The notes under the pieces: generated by a model | Seen by the model: the letters and a program-made list of their open reading frames with translations, nothing else | Database searches by the model: none | Told to the model about the DNA's origin: nothing | Made by a program: the position numbers and the translations under genes | NCBI RefSeq assembly: GCF_902459775.1 | Contig: NZ_CABPSQ010000004.1 | Coordinates: 62,001-126,000, forward strand | From: Pandoraea captiosa | GTDB lineage: Bacteria; Pseudomonadota; Gammaproteobacteria; Burkholderiales; Burkholderiaceae | DNA length: 64,000 nucleotides | Reading direction: 5' to 3' | Shown here: positions 45,730 to 54,833 of the stretch, piece by piece | Numbering within the stretch: the first letter of the stretch is position 1 | How the letters are laid out: each line of letters begins with the position of its first letter

Positions 45730-47817
45730 ATGACCCCTGCGGCTGACACCGATCTCGACGAAAGCAAGTTCCTGACGTTCCCCGATTCGCCCTATCAGCT
45801 CTACTGCCCGTTTCCTGCTGCGGGAGATCAACCGACGGCCATCGCGCAACTGACCGAAGGCATTAACGACGGGCTCGCCTTTCAGACGCTGTTGGGCGTT
45901 ACGGGCTCGGGCAAGACATTCACGATGGCCAACGTGATCGCCCGCATGGGCCGTCCCGCCATCGTGTTCGCGCCGAACAAGACACTTGCCGCGCAGTTGT
46001 ACTCCGAGTTTCGCGAGTTCTTCCCGCGCAACGCGGTGGAGTACTTCGTCTCGTACTACGACTATTACCAGCCGGAAGCCTACGTTCCCCAGCGCGATCT
46101 CTTCATCGAAAAGGACTCGTCGGTCAACGAGCACATTGAGCAGATGCGTCTGTCGGCGACCAAGAGTCTGCTTGAACGACGTGATGTGGTGATCGTGGCG
46201 ACGGTATCCGCCATTTACGGTATCGGCAATCCCACCGAATACCACCAGATGATTCTGACGGTGCGCCAGGGCGACAAGCTGGGACAGCGCGAGATCATTG
46301 CCCGATTGATCGCCATGCAGTACACCCGTAACGAAACCGATTTCGGCCGCGGTACGTTTCGCGTGCGTGGCGACACCATCGACATATTCCCTGCGGAACA
46401 TGCCGAGCTGGCGCTGCGTGTCGAGTTGTTCGACGACGAGGTCGATTCGTTGCAACTGTTCGATCCGCTGACCGGACGGGTTCGCCAAAAAGTGCCGCGA
46501 TTCACGGTGTATCCGTCCTCGCATTACGTCACGCCGCGAGATACGGTGTTGCGCGCGATCGAGACGATCAAGGACGAACTGCGCGAGCGGCTCGATTTCT
46601 TTTACAAGGAAGGCAAACTGGTCGAAGCGCAGCGCCTTGAACAGCGGACCCGTTTCGATTTGGAAATGTTGCAGGAACTGGGTTTCTGCAAGGGCATTGA
46701 AAACTATTCGCGGCACTTGTCCGGTGCTGCGCCCGGCGAACCGCCGCCGACGCTCGTCGACTATCTGCCGCCGGATGCGCTGATGTTCCTCGATGAATCC
46801 CACGTGCTCATCGGCCAGTTCAACGGCATGTACAACGGTGACCGGGCGCGTAAGGAGAACCTCGTCAATTACGGGTTTCGCCTGCCGTCCGCGCTGGACA
46901 ATCGTCCGCTCAAGTTTGCGGAGTACGAACGCAAAATGCGTCAGGCGATCTTCGTATCGGCGACGCCCGCAGACTACGAGGCGAAGCGAACCGGGCAAGT
47001 GGTCGAGCAGGTGGTGCGTCCGACCGGACTGGTGGATCCCACGATCGAAGTGCGGCCGGCACGCACGCAGGTCGACGACGTGCTGTCGGAGATCAACAAG
47101 CGTGTCGCCGTGGAAGAGCGCGTGCTCGTGACCACGCTCACGAAACGTATGGCCGAGCAATTGACCGAGTACCTGTCGGACAACGGCGTGAAGGTCCGCT
47201 ACCTGCACAGCGACATCGACACCGTTGAGCGCGTGGAGATCATTCGCGATCTGCGTCTGGGCGCGTTCGACGTACTGGTCGGGATCAACCTGCTGCGTGA
47301 GGGGCTGGATATTCCGGAAGTCTCGCTCGTGGCGATTCTCGATGCGGACAAGGAAGGTTTCCTGCGCGCCGAGCGCTCATTGATTCAGACGATCGGCCGG
47401 GCGGCGCGTAACGTCAACGGTACCGCCATCTTGTACGCCGACAAGATGACCGATTCGATGAAGCGTGCCATTGGGGAGACGGAACGTCGTCGCGCCAAGC
47501 AGATCGCGCACAACGAGGCGCACGGCATCGTGCCGCAGGGCGTGAAAAAGCGCATCAAGGACATCATCGATGGTGTGTACGATCCGCAGGACGCGAAGGC
47601 GGAACTGGCTGAGGCCAAAGAGCAGGCGCACTATCAGGACATGTCGGAAAAGCAACTGGCCCGCGAGATCAAGAAACTCGAAAAGCAAATGCAGGAGCAT
47701 GCGCGAAACCTGGAGTTCGAGAAGGCGGCCAAGGTGCGCGACCAGTTGCTGCACGTCAAGGCGCTGGTGTTCGGTACCGACGGCGCGAGCGAGGCAGAAC
47801 TGGGGCCCAAGGGTTGA
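45730..47817 (+). CDS. uvrB: excinuclease ABC subunit B
   Basis: Damage-verification helicase-like subunit of nucleotide excision repair. The 695-residue protein has Walker [11 protein letters not shown], the beta-hairpin region [24 protein letters not shown], Walker B FLDESHV, the motif V/VI region [38 protein letters not shown], and the C-terminal UVR coiled coil ([31 protein letters not shown]). Length and order are standard. The start matches the usual family N-terminus after a short variable tail. Confidence 0.97.
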   Translation: MTPAADTDLDESKFLTFPDSPYQLYCPFPAAGDQPTAIAQLTEGINDGLAFQTLLGVTGSGKTFTMANVIARMGRPAIVFAPNKTLAAQLYSEFREFFPRNAVEYFVSYYDYYQPEAYVPQRDLFIEKDSSVNEHIEQMRLSATKSLLERRDVVIVATVSAIYGIGNPTEYHQMILTVRQGDKLGQREIIARLIAMQYTRNETDFGRGTFRVRGDTIDIFPAEHAELALRVELFDDEVDSLQLFDPLTGRVRQKVPRFTVYPSSHYVTPRDTVLRAIETIKDELRERLDFFYKEGKLVEAQRLEQRTRFDLEMLQELGFCKGIENYSRHLSGAAPGEPPPTLVDYLPPDALMFLDESHVLIGQFNGMYNGDRARKENLVNYGFRLPSALDNRPLKFAEYERKMRQAIFVSATPADYEAKRTGQVVEQVVRPTGLVDPTIEVRPARTQVDDVLSEINKRVAVEERVLVTTLTKRMAEQLTEYLSDNGVKVRYLHSDIDTVERVEIIRDLRLGAFDVLVGINLLREGLDIPEVSLVAILDADKEGFLRAERSLIQTIGRAARNVNGTAILYADKMTDSMKRAIGETERRRAKQIAHNEAHGIVPQGVKKRIKDIIDGVYDPQDAKAELAEAKEQAHYQDMSEKQLAREIKKLEKQMQEHARNLEFEKAAKVRDQLLHVKALVFGTDGASEAELGPKG

Positions 47818-47924
47818 AGCGGTGGGGCGTTGGATCAGGTGGACGGGGTGGCGCAGGTGCGAAGGTTCGGTTCGGTGGATGACGATGCCGCCGGAGCGAA
47901 CCGGGGCCGATGACACCGAAAGGA

Positions 47925-48251
47925 TCAATTCACGCCCGGAAAGGACGTCACCCATCTGATCTTGACATCGGGGAACGACGACACGATCTGGACCGTGAAG
48001 TCGGGAAACGAATCCACGATCTGCCACTGACCGCAACTGTCGGGAAACGCGGACACTTTTTGCACATTCAGGTCCGGAAAGCTCGAGACGACTTGAATCT
48101 TGATGTCGGGAAAGCTGTTCACGAACTTCACCTTGCCGCGCAGCGGAATCCCATTGAATGTGCAAAGCGCCTTGTTGACTTCGCCAGCATTGGCGATTGG
48201 CGCTGCCAGACAGAATGCCAGGGTCAGACTGGCGGCTTGCTTGATTTTCAT
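47925..48251 (-). CDS. secreted SFPD-repeat protein, 7(1) septoil-knot type
   Basis: A 108-residue protein with a signal peptide (MKIKQAASLTLAFCLAAPIANAG). The mature ~86 residues consist of six copies of an 11-residue unit ending in S/AFPD: VKFVNSFPD, IKIQVVSSFPD, LNVQKVSAFPD, QWQIVDSFPD, FTVQIVSSFPD and VKIRWVTSFPG. A two-residue-plus-Cys insertion (SCG) splits units three and four. Two cysteines (ALCTF and SCGQW) could form a disulfide. The pattern matches the small bacterial family predicted and shown to fold as a 7(1) protein knot; that assignment is from memory of the family. Function is unknown. It is divergent from the phosphatase gene. Confidence 0.85.
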   Translation of the reverse strand: MKIKQAASLTLAFCLAAPIANAGEVNKALCTFNGIPLRGKVKFVNSFPDIKIQVVSSFPDLNVQKVSAFPDSCGQWQIVDSFPDFTVQIVSSFPDVKIRWVTSFPGVN

Positions 48252-48354
48252 GAGCTGTTCAGGTCGCTGGTGATGATCGGTGTGCTGCGTGTGGCGGGGG
48301 GCATGCGCAGGGCCAAGGCTTTGTCGGCGATGCGGCGACACATTTTCCAATAGG

Positions 48355-48390
48355 CCTGGATGGCCCGGATGGTCCGGATGGTCCGGATCC
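48355..48390. repeat. 9-bp tandem repeat, four copies, in a divergent promoter region
   Basis: CCTGGATGG, CCCGGATGG, TCCGGATGG and TCCGGATCC follow one another from 48355. The array lies in the 235-bp gap between the divergent starts of the SFPD-repeat gene (48251) and the phosphatase gene (48487). Confidence 0.85.
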
Positions 48391-48486
48391 AATGCCTGAT
48401 TCGGTCCGCTGACTTTAATCCATTTTGTTGATTGCCGGGGCACTCCTCGTCGTGTCAGTGTTCACGAATTTCCATTTCACACGCAA

Positions 48487-48963
48487 ATGAAAAAAACCTC
48501 CGTCTTGTTTATCTGCATGGGCAACATTTGTCGTTCTCCCAGTGCCGACGGTATTTTTCGTCAACGTCTCGCGAATGCCGGGTTGACCCATGTCGTCGAG
48601 GTCGACTCGGCAGGGACTCATAGCTACCACATCGGCCATGCGCCCGATGCCCGCACGCAGGCGGCAGCCGAACGGCGCGGTTATGACCTGAGTTCGCTGC
48701 GCGCACGTCGGGTGGAGGCGAGCGACTTCGAACGATTCGAATGGATCGTCGCGATGGACAACGCCAATGTGTCCGAACTCATGGTGCGCTGTCCCGCCGA
48801 GTATCGTCACAAGATCGTACGGCTGATGGATTTCGCAACCCGTCACGACGCCACGGAAGTGCCTGATCCCTATTACGGTGGCGAGCAAGGATTCGAAACC
48901 GTGCTCGACTATATTGAAGACGGTCTCGACGGCTTTCTCGCCCATTTGGGAAAGCCCGTTTAA
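48487..48963 (+). CDS. low-molecular-weight protein-tyrosine phosphatase
   Basis: A 158-residue phosphatase. The P-loop is CMGNICRS with nucleophile Cys10 and Arg16 (C-x5-R). The general-acid Asp lies in VPDPYYGG near residue 126. Such enzymes dephosphorylate tyrosines of bacterial kinases or exopolysaccharide proteins. It stands between uvrB and the isc region and has its own start. Confidence 0.93.
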   Translation: MKKTSVLFICMGNICRSPSADGIFRQRLANAGLTHVVEVDSAGTHSYHIGHAPDARTQAAAERRGYDLSSLRARRVEASDFERFEWIVAMDNANVSELMVRCPAEYRHKIVRLMDFATRHDATEVPDPYYGGEQGFETVLDYIEDGLDGFLAHLGKPV

Positions 48964-49067
48964 ATGTCATTCCCTGCGGCGCATGATCGACCGGTCGGTT
49001 GACGTCGCAGTCACTTTCGTCGGTTGCTCCACCGACACTTTTCCGCTTTTCACTCGTTTCCTGATAG

Positions 49068-51176
49068 ATGCTTAATTCGCTCCGTTCGTACTGGCGCAAA
49101 TGGCGCGCGTCGCGCCACGCCGGCCATCAACTCGACGAACTGCTGGCACATGCCGACCCCTCGGCGCCGTTGGCAGTCCGCAATCAATGGCTCGTCGAAT
49201 TGGCGCACTGGGTGCAAAAGCGCGGAGCGCTCGTGAATGGAGATCGCGCACACGGGGAAATGGCGCGATACCGTCCCCATACGCGGTTGCGCTATTTGCT
49301 GCAAATGCTCGATCGCAACCCGCAGTGGCGCTTGCCAGTCGCCCGCACACTGCGCAGCGTCATCAACGAAAGCGACGCCATTTCGTTGCTTTGCGATACC
49401 GGCATGCCCGTGCGGCCCGGATTTTGGGGCGCGCTGGTCGAGCGCATCGAGAAGGCCCTGATTCCGCCGCCACCGACCCGTCGCGACCTGTCCGCATTGT
49501 GTTCGCTGATGTTTCCGGACGGCGACGCAGCTGACTGGATCGCCGCGATGCCGCCCGATCTCCTGGGGGACCTCATCGCACTGCTGCATCACGGCGAGGC
49601 CGACGATGCCGACGCCGACTGGAATCCGTTCGCCCAGGATCTGCTGGCTGCCATGCATCACCTGGTCGATCAGATTGCGTCGACCGGGCTGTCGCAGTCC
49701 GTGCGCTCGCGCCTGTCGTATTCGCGTGTGACCGACTCGCCGTTCTACCGGCTCGGGCGCGCCATGCAGGCGCTGGAAGACGCCGGTCAGGCGTTCTCTC
49801 ATGGGGCGCCGCCGTCGCAGGTTTTCCTGCAACAGATCAATGTCTTTCGCGCACTGCTCGACGATTGCGGGCATGCCATACGCCAGGTGTATGCCCACCT
49901 GGATGAAAACGGGGTGAGCGTCGATATCGTGTTTCTGGTCGAGCGCGCCAAAGCGCGAATTCGGCGGCTTGAGCGGTTGCTGGAGGCCTGGTTGACGCAC
50001 GGAGATCGCGGTGAGCGGGCCGTTGCTCGCGTTCGGCTGGTCGCCGACCTCGTACGTGCCAACCGGGCCAGTCAGAGCGTGGGCGAACTGGCGCGCATGT
50101 CGTTCGGGCTGCTGGCGCGCAAGGTCGTCGAGCGCAGTGCCGAGACGGGCGAGCACTATATTGCGCGCAATCGCAGCGAGTATTTCTCGATGCTGCGCAT
50201 GGCTTGTGGCGGCGGCCTGGTCACGGTGGTGACCGTCTATGTCAAGTTCATGATCGCCGGCGCGCATCTGCCGACCGTGGTGGAAGGATTTCTTGCGGGC
50301 GCCAACTATGCGCTGTGCTTCCTGTTCATGCACTTCTGCCATTTCACGCTGGCGACCAAACAACCGGCCATGACGGCACCCGCCATTGCCAGTCGGCTCG
50401 ACGATGTCGATACCCCCGCCGGCATGGACGCTTTCGTCGGCGAAGTGATCGCGCTGGTGCGCACCCAGGCCGCGGCGATTTTTGGCAATCTGGCGATGGT
50501 GTTTCCGTTCTGCCTGCTGGTGCAATGGGCCGTGTCGGCGGCGCTCGGCGTCAATACGATTTCGCCGGAAAAGGCGCACGCTACGTTGCATTCGTTCTCG
50601 ATTCTCGGCGTCACCCCGTTCTTTGCGGCGCTAACAGGCGTGCTGCTGTGGTGTTCGAGCCTGATTTCCGGCTGGGCAGACAATTGGTTCGCGTTGCATG
50701 GCATTGGTGACGTACTCGCGTACAACCGCCGTCTGCGGTTCGTCTTCGGGCGAAACGGTGCGGCACGGTTGGCCGACTGGTGCCGTCGCCACATTGCGCC
50801 GGTGCTGGGTAACCTGATGCTTGGGTTCATGCTTGGGTTGGTGCCCGCCATATTGACGGCGTTCGCGTTGCCGTTCGAAGTGCGCCACGTGACGTTGTCG
50901 ACCGGCGCCATCGCCACGTCGATCGGCGTACTTGGCATGCCGGTGCTGCACGATCCGGCCCTTTGGCTGGCATTCGCGGGTGTCGCGGCGATGGGGCTGC
51001 TCAACGTCGGCGTCAGTTTTGCGTTAGCATTCCACATGGCGCTCAGATCGCGTCCACTTCGGCTGGGCGATCGTCGGCAACTCCACCGCGCCATCTGGCG
51101 CGCCGTGTTGCGCAATCCTCTGGTGCTGCTGTTCCCTCAGCGGGTCCCCCAGCGAGATGCTCGTCCCGAAAAATAA
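49068..51176 (+). CDS. polytopic membrane protein of the family called site-specific recombinase (Gcr-like)
   Basis: A 702-residue protein. The N-terminal half (to about residue 330) is helical and soluble-looking; the C-terminal half has several hydrophobic membrane segments (FSMLRMACGGGLVTVVTVYV, IFGNLAMVFPFCLLVQWAVS, NLMLGFMLGLVPAILTAFAL, PALWLAFAGVAAMGLLNVGV). It carries no serine- or tyrosine-recombinase catalytic motif that I can see, so the recombinase name used for this family is questionable. Function is effectively unknown. It ends 116 bp before iscR. Confidence 0.8.
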   Translation: MLNSLRSYWRKWRASRHAGHQLDELLAHADPSAPLAVRNQWLVELAHWVQKRGALVNGDRAHGEMARYRPHTRLRYLLQMLDRNPQWRLPVARTLRSVINESDAISLLCDTGMPVRPGFWGALVERIEKALIPPPPTRRDLSALCSLMFPDGDAADWIAAMPPDLLGDLIALLHHGEADDADADWNPFAQDLLAAMHHLVDQIASTGLSQSVRSRLSYSRVTDSPFYRLGRAMQALEDAGQAFSHGAPPSQVFLQQINVFRALLDDCGHAIRQVYAHLDENGVSVDIVFLVERAKARIRRLERLLEAWLTHGDRGERAVARVRLVADLVRANRASQSVGELARMSFGLLARKVVERSAETGEHYIARNRSEYFSMLRMACGGGLVTVVTVYVKFMIAGAHLPTVVEGFLAGANYALCFLFMHFCHFTLATKQPAMTAPAIASRLDDVDTPAGMDAFVGEVIALVRTQAAAIFGNLAMVFPFCLLVQWAVSAALGVNTISPEKAHATLHSFSILGVTPFFAALTGVLLWCSSLISGWADNWFALHGIGDVLAYNRRLRFVFGRNGAARLADWCRRHIAPVLGNLMLGFMLGLVPAILTAFALPFEVRHVTLSTGAIATSIGVLGMPVLHDPALWLAFAGVAAMGLLNVGVSFALAFHMALRSRPLRLGDRRQLHRAIWRAVLRNPLVLLFPQRVPQRDARPEK

Positions 51177-51228
51177 GAAGTTTCACAACGGGGTTCGGGA
51201 ACTTCCGCAAAAAATGGGCCAGAAGTAC

Positions 51229-51275
51229 TTGACTAAATTCGTAGGGAATTTATACTTGACGAAAATAGTCGAGAT
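51229..51275 (+). promoter_or_regulatory. iscR promoter with IscR type 1 sites
   Basis: Promoter TTGACT (51229-51234), 16 bp, TATACT (51251-51256). Overlapping it, the stretch 51256-51272 (TTGACG, AAAAT, AGTCGA) fits the IscR type 1 consensus YYGACTRWWWYAGTCRR. A second partial half-site (TTGACTAAATT) covers the -35. Repression by [2Fe-2S]-IscR is inferred from E. coli. Confidence 0.75.
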
Positions 51276-51292
51276 TAATCCCCTGCATCATC

Positions 51293-51820
51293 ATGAGACT
51301 TACCACGAAAGGCCGTTTCGCCGTCACGGCGATGATCGACCTGGCCATGCGCCAGGACGCGGGTCCCGTGACGCTTGCGGGCATTAGTCAGCGTCAGCGA
51401 ATTTCCCTCTCTTATCTGGAGCAATTGTTCGGTAAGCTGCGTCGCCACGAGATCGTGGAGAGCGTGCGCGGGCCGGGCGGTGGCTACAGTCTTGCGCGCC
51501 GCGCGGAAGAGGTGACCGTCGCCGACATCATCATTGCGGTCGACGAACCGCTCGACGCCACACAGTGCGGCAGCAAAGGTAACTGCGAGAAGGGCCAGGA
51601 CGGCCATCGCGGGCACTGCATGACGCATGAACTGTGGGCGACACTCAACCAGAAGATGGTCGAGTATCTCGATTCCGTTTCGCTGCGCGACCTCGTCGAG
51701 CAGCAACGCAGCAAGCAGGCACAGCAGGCTGTGCTGCGCGACACGCGCGAGTCCGGTAACAGCAGCCAGACGATGACGACGCGTATCCCCAATTCGGTCT
51801 TTGATATGGCCCGTTCATAA
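51293..51820 (+). CDS. iscR: Fe-S cluster assembly regulator IscR
   Basis: An Rrf2-family regulator of 175 residues. The winged helix covers residues 1-60 ([33 protein letters not shown]). Cluster ligands are Cys92 and Cys98 in [10 protein letters not shown], with Cys109 and His112 in GHCMTHELW; the spacing to the third cysteine is five residues longer than in E. coli. It represses its own operon when it carries a [2Fe-2S] cluster. It starts the isc operon, with IscR sites in its promoter. Confidence 0.95.
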   Translation: MRLTTKGRFAVTAMIDLAMRQDAGPVTLAGISQRQRISLSYLEQLFGKLRRHEIVESVRGPGGGYSLARRAEEVTVADIIIAVDEPLDATQCGSKGNCEKGQDGHRGHCMTHELWATLNQKMVEYLDSVSLRDLVEQQRSKQAQQAVLRDTRESGNSSQTMTTRIPNSVFDMARS

Positions 51821-51851
51821 CAGGCGCCACGGCACGATCCTGGAGCACCCC

Positions 51852-53075
51852 ATGAAAAACGACACCCTCAACCTCCCCATCTACATGGACTACAGCGCCA
51901 CGACGCCGATTGACCCGCGCGTCGTGGACAAGATGTTGCCGTATCTGCGCGAGCAATTCGGCAACCCGGCGTCGCGCAGCCACTCGTTCGGCTGGGCTGC
52001 CGAGCAAGCGGTGGAAGAGGCACGCGAGGAAGTCGCCAAGCTGGTGAACGCCGACCCGCGCGAGATCGTGTGGACCTCGGGCGCGACCGAGTCGAACAAC
52101 CTCGCCATCAAGGGCGCGGCGCATTTCTATCAAGGCAAGGGCAAGCACCTCATCACCGTGAAGACCGAGCACAAGGCTGTGCTCGACACGATGCGCGAGC
52201 TCGAGCGCGAAGGCTTTGAAGTGACCTATCTGGACGTCAAGGACGACGGCCTGCTGGATCTGGAAGTCTTCAAGGCGGCGCTGCGTCCGGACACGATTCT
52301 CGTGTCCATCATGGCCGTGAACAACGAAATCGGCGTGATTCAGGACATCGCGACGATCGGTGAAATCTGCCGTGAAAAGGGCATCATTTTCCACGTCGAC
52401 GCTGCACAGGCAACGGGCAAGATGCCGATCGATCTGGCCACGCTGAAGGTCGATCTGATGTCATTCTCGGCACACAAGACGTATGGCCCGAAGGGCATCG
52501 GCGCACTGTACGTGCGTCGCAAGCCGCGTGTGCGTATCGAGGCACAGATTCACGGTGGCGGTCACGAGCGCGGCATGCGCTCGGGCACGCTGGCCACGCA
52601 CCAGATCGTTGGCATGGGCGAGGCGTTCCGTCTGGCACGTGAAGAGATGGCAGTCGAGAACGAGCGCATTCGCATGCTGCGCGACCGTCTGCTCACTGGT
52701 CTGACGGAAATGGAAGAGGTGTATGTGAACGGCGACATGGAGAAGCGTGTCCCGCACAACCTCAACATCAGCTTCAATTTTGTCGAAGGCGAATCGCTGA
52801 TCATGGCGATCAAGGATGTGGCGGTGTCGTCGGGTTCGGCGTGCACGTCGGCGTCCCTCGAGCCTTCGTACGTTCTGCGCGCCCTGGGTCGCAACGACGA
52901 ACTGGCGCACAGCTCGATTCGCTTCACGGTGGGGCGCTTCACGACCGAGCAGGAAGTCGACTATGTGGTCGAACTGCTCAAGAGCAAGATCGGCAAGCTG
53001 CGCGATCTGTCGCCGCTGTGGGAAATGTACAAGGACGGGGTCGATCTGAATTCGATCCAGTGGGCCGCACACTGA
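51852..53075 (+). CDS. iscS: cysteine desulfurase IscS
   Basis: Supplies sulfur from cysteine for Fe-S clusters. The 407-residue PLP enzyme has [14 protein letters not shown] at the N-terminus, the Schiff-base lysine in [18 protein letters not shown], and the sulfur-accepting cysteine loop [17 protein letters not shown]. The frame opens at 51801, but [14 protein letters not shown] at 51852 matches the usual start. It follows iscR by 31 bp. Confidence 0.97.
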   Translation: MKNDTLNLPIYMDYSATTPIDPRVVDKMLPYLREQFGNPASRSHSFGWAAEQAVEEAREEVAKLVNADPREIVWTSGATESNNLAIKGAAHFYQGKGKHLITVKTEHKAVLDTMRELEREGFEVTYLDVKDDGLLDLEVFKAALRPDTILVSIMAVNNEIGVIQDIATIGEICREKGIIFHVDAAQATGKMPIDLATLKVDLMSFSAHKTYGPKGIGALYVRRKPRVRIEAQIHGGGHERGMRSGTLATHQIVGMGEAFRLAREEMAVENERIRMLRDRLLTGLTEMEEVYVNGDMEKRVPHNLNISFNFVEGESLIMAIKDVAVSSGSACTSASLEPSYVLRALGRNDELAHSSIRFTVGRFTTEQEVDYVVELLKSKIGKLRDLSPLWEMYKDGVDLNSIQWAAH

Positions 53076-53093
53076 GTATTCAAGGAGTTAGCC

Positions 53094-53501
53094 ATGTCGT
53101 ACAGCAAGGAAGTTCTGGATCACTACGAAAACCCGCGTAACGTCGGTTCGTTCGAGAAGGGCGACGACGCCGTCGGCACGGGCATGGTCGGCGCACCGGC
53201 TTGCGGCGACGTGATGAAGCTGCAAATCCGTGTGAATGAAGCCGGCGTGATCGAAGACGCCAAGTTCAAGACCTACGGTTGTGGTTCGGCCATTGCCTCG
53301 TCGTCGCTGGTGACGGAGTGGGTCAAGGGCAAGACGCTCGATCAGGCGCTCGAAATCAAGAACACCGAAATCGCGCAGGAACTGGCGTTGCCGCCGGTGA
53401 AGATTCACTGCTCGATTCTGGCTGAAGACGCCATCAAGGCGGCCGTGGCCGATTACAAGCAGAAGCACGGCCAGTCGGCCGACACGGCTCAGGCTGCCTG
53501 A
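53094..53501 (+). CDS. iscU: Fe-S cluster scaffold IscU
   Basis: A 135-residue scaffold for [2Fe-2S] assembly. The three cluster cysteines are visible: [10 protein letters not shown] (Cys37), [12 protein letters not shown] (Cys63) and [13 protein letters not shown] (Cys106). The LPPVK motif recognised by HscA is present before the third cysteine (ALPPVKIHC). It follows iscS by 18 bp. Confidence 0.97.
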   Translation: MSYSKEVLDHYENPRNVGSFEKGDDAVGTGMVGAPACGDVMKLQIRVNEAGVIEDAKFKTYGCGSAIASSSLVTEWVKGKTLDQALEIKNTEIAQELALPPVKIHCSILAEDAIKAAVADYKQKHGQSADTAQAA

Positions 53502-53530
53502 GCGGCGCGACGAATAAGGAATCAGGCAAG

Positions 53531-53854
53531 ATGGCCATTACATTGACCGAGAAGGCCGCGCAGCACGTTACGCGTTATCTGACGCGGCGCGGCAAGGGCG
53601 TGGGCCTGCGGCTGGGCGTGAAGACGACCGGCTGCTCGGGCCTGGCCTACAAGCTGGAATACGCCGATGACGTGGCGGGCGAGGACACGGTCTTCGAGAG
53701 CCACGGCGTGAAGGTGATCGTCGATCCCAAGAGTCTGCCGTATATCGACGGCACCGAGCTCGACTTCGCGCGCGAAGGCCTGAACGAAGGGTTCCGCTTC
53801 AACAACCCGAACGTGAAGGACGAGTGCGGCTGCGGCGAGTCGTTCCGCGTCTGA
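53531..53854 (+). CDS. iscA: Fe-S assembly protein IscA
   Basis: A 107-residue A-type carrier. Cluster cysteines are in [12 protein letters not shown] (Cys35) and DECGCGESF near the C-terminus. It transfers or stores clusters for [4Fe-4S] proteins. It follows iscU by 29 bp. Confidence 0.96.
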   Translation: MAITLTEKAAQHVTRYLTRRGKGVGLRLGVKTTGCSGLAYKLEYADDVAGEDTVFESHGVKVIVDPKSLPYIDGTELDFAREGLNEGFRFNNPNVKDECGCGESFRV

Positions 53855-53909
53855 CGCTGCGCCATTCGTGTCATTCGTGCCATCTGTAGCACAGGCTGGC
53901 GCAGCCCCG

Positions 53910-54143
53910 ATGCGAATGATCATCGGTTTTCGGCAGGACGACGAAGGCCAATGGGTGGCGCGTCTGGTATGCGGGCACGGCCAACATGTCCGGCATTTGC
54001 CTCCGTGGCAGATTCGGACATGGACGCAGAGCCCGGCGGGTCGCGAGGCGATGCTGGGCCGCGAGTTGCCTTGCCGGAAGTGCGAACGCGGCGAGCCATC
54101 CGACGAACCGGAAGGTGGCCAGCGGAGTGGGCGAGAGCAGTAG
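53910..54143 (+). CDS. DUF3565-domain protein inside the isc operon
   Basis: A 77-residue protein of the DUF3565 type: MIIGFRQDDEGQWVARLVCGHGQHVRHLPPW, then GREAMLGRELPCRKCERGEP. The cysteines and histidines (CGHGQHVRH, CRKC) suggest a small metal-binding fold. A GTG at 53868 would add 14 residues, but the ATG at 53910 gives the family start. It interrupts the iscA-hscB order seen in E. coli, so a link to Fe-S or metal supply is an inference from position. Confidence 0.82.
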   Translation: MRMIIGFRQDDEGQWVARLVCGHGQHVRHLPPWQIRTWTQSPAGREAMLGRELPCRKCERGEPSDEPEGGQRSGREQ

Positions 54144-54216
54144 CGTAGGCAACAAGGCGGCGCGAGCCGCTTTTTTTACGGGTCCGCAATCAGATGCAAC
54201 GTGGTGAATGGGCGCG

Positions 54217-54747
54217 ATGAGTGCATTGACTGACAACTATTTCACGCTGTTCGATCTGCCGCAGCGCTTTGCGCTCGATACCGAGGCCCTCGAGGCCGCG
54301 TACCGTGCCGTGCAATCGCGTGTGCACCCGGATCGATTCGCGAGCGCAAGCGAGGCAGAGCGACGTGTCGCCATGCAATGGGCCGCGCAGGCTAATGCTG
54401 CGTACCGTACGTTGCGTGACCCGTTACAGCGGGCCACGTATTTGCTAACGCTGCAGGGTATCGACGTGGGCGCGGAAAACAATACCGCGATGGCCCCCGA
54501 TTTCCTGATGCAACAGATGGAATGGCGCGAAGCGATTGACGATGCCGTGGCGGCTCGCAATGTCGATGCCCTCGACGCGCTTGCCAGATCGCTGCGCGAC
54601 GACCGCCGTGTGCGGCTCGCCAAGCTCGGTGAGTGGCTTGACAGCGCCGCGTGGCAACCCGCGGCGGAAGCCGTGCGCCAACTGATGTTCATTGCGCGCG
54701 CCGAAGAAGATATCGCGCAGCGCATCGAAATGCTGGAAAACGCGTGA
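54217..54747 (+). CDS. hscB: Fe-S cochaperone HscB
   Basis: J-domain cochaperone of HscA, 176 residues. The J-domain has HPDRF near residue 40 ([18 protein letters not shown]), and the C-terminal helical domain binds IscU. The ATG at 54208 would add three residues; the spacing from GGTGA favours 54217. It brings IscU to HscA. Confidence 0.94.
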   Translation: MSALTDNYFTLFDLPQRFALDTEALEAAYRAVQSRVHPDRFASASEAERRVAMQWAAQANAAYRTLRDPLQRATYLLTLQGIDVGAENNTAMAPDFLMQQMEWREAIDDAVAARNVDALDALARSLRDDRRVRLAKLGEWLDSAAWQPAAEAVRQLMFIARAEEDIAQRIEMLENA

Positions 54748-54833
54748 CGGCCCGGTGCGGCGCCGTCACATGTCATTGAGAACTGCTTGAGAACAGGGCG
54801 CACGCGTCGACGCGTCGTCCGTATTGCAAAGTC

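Noticed and set aside
45712-47208. 498-residue open frame antisense to uvrB
   Set aside because: Shadow of a strongly conserved gene; no independent support.
49068-51176. Mobile element recombinase marking an integrated element
   Set aside because: No flanking repeats, tRNA target or mobile cargo; surrounding genes are core genes and the protein looks membrane-bound.
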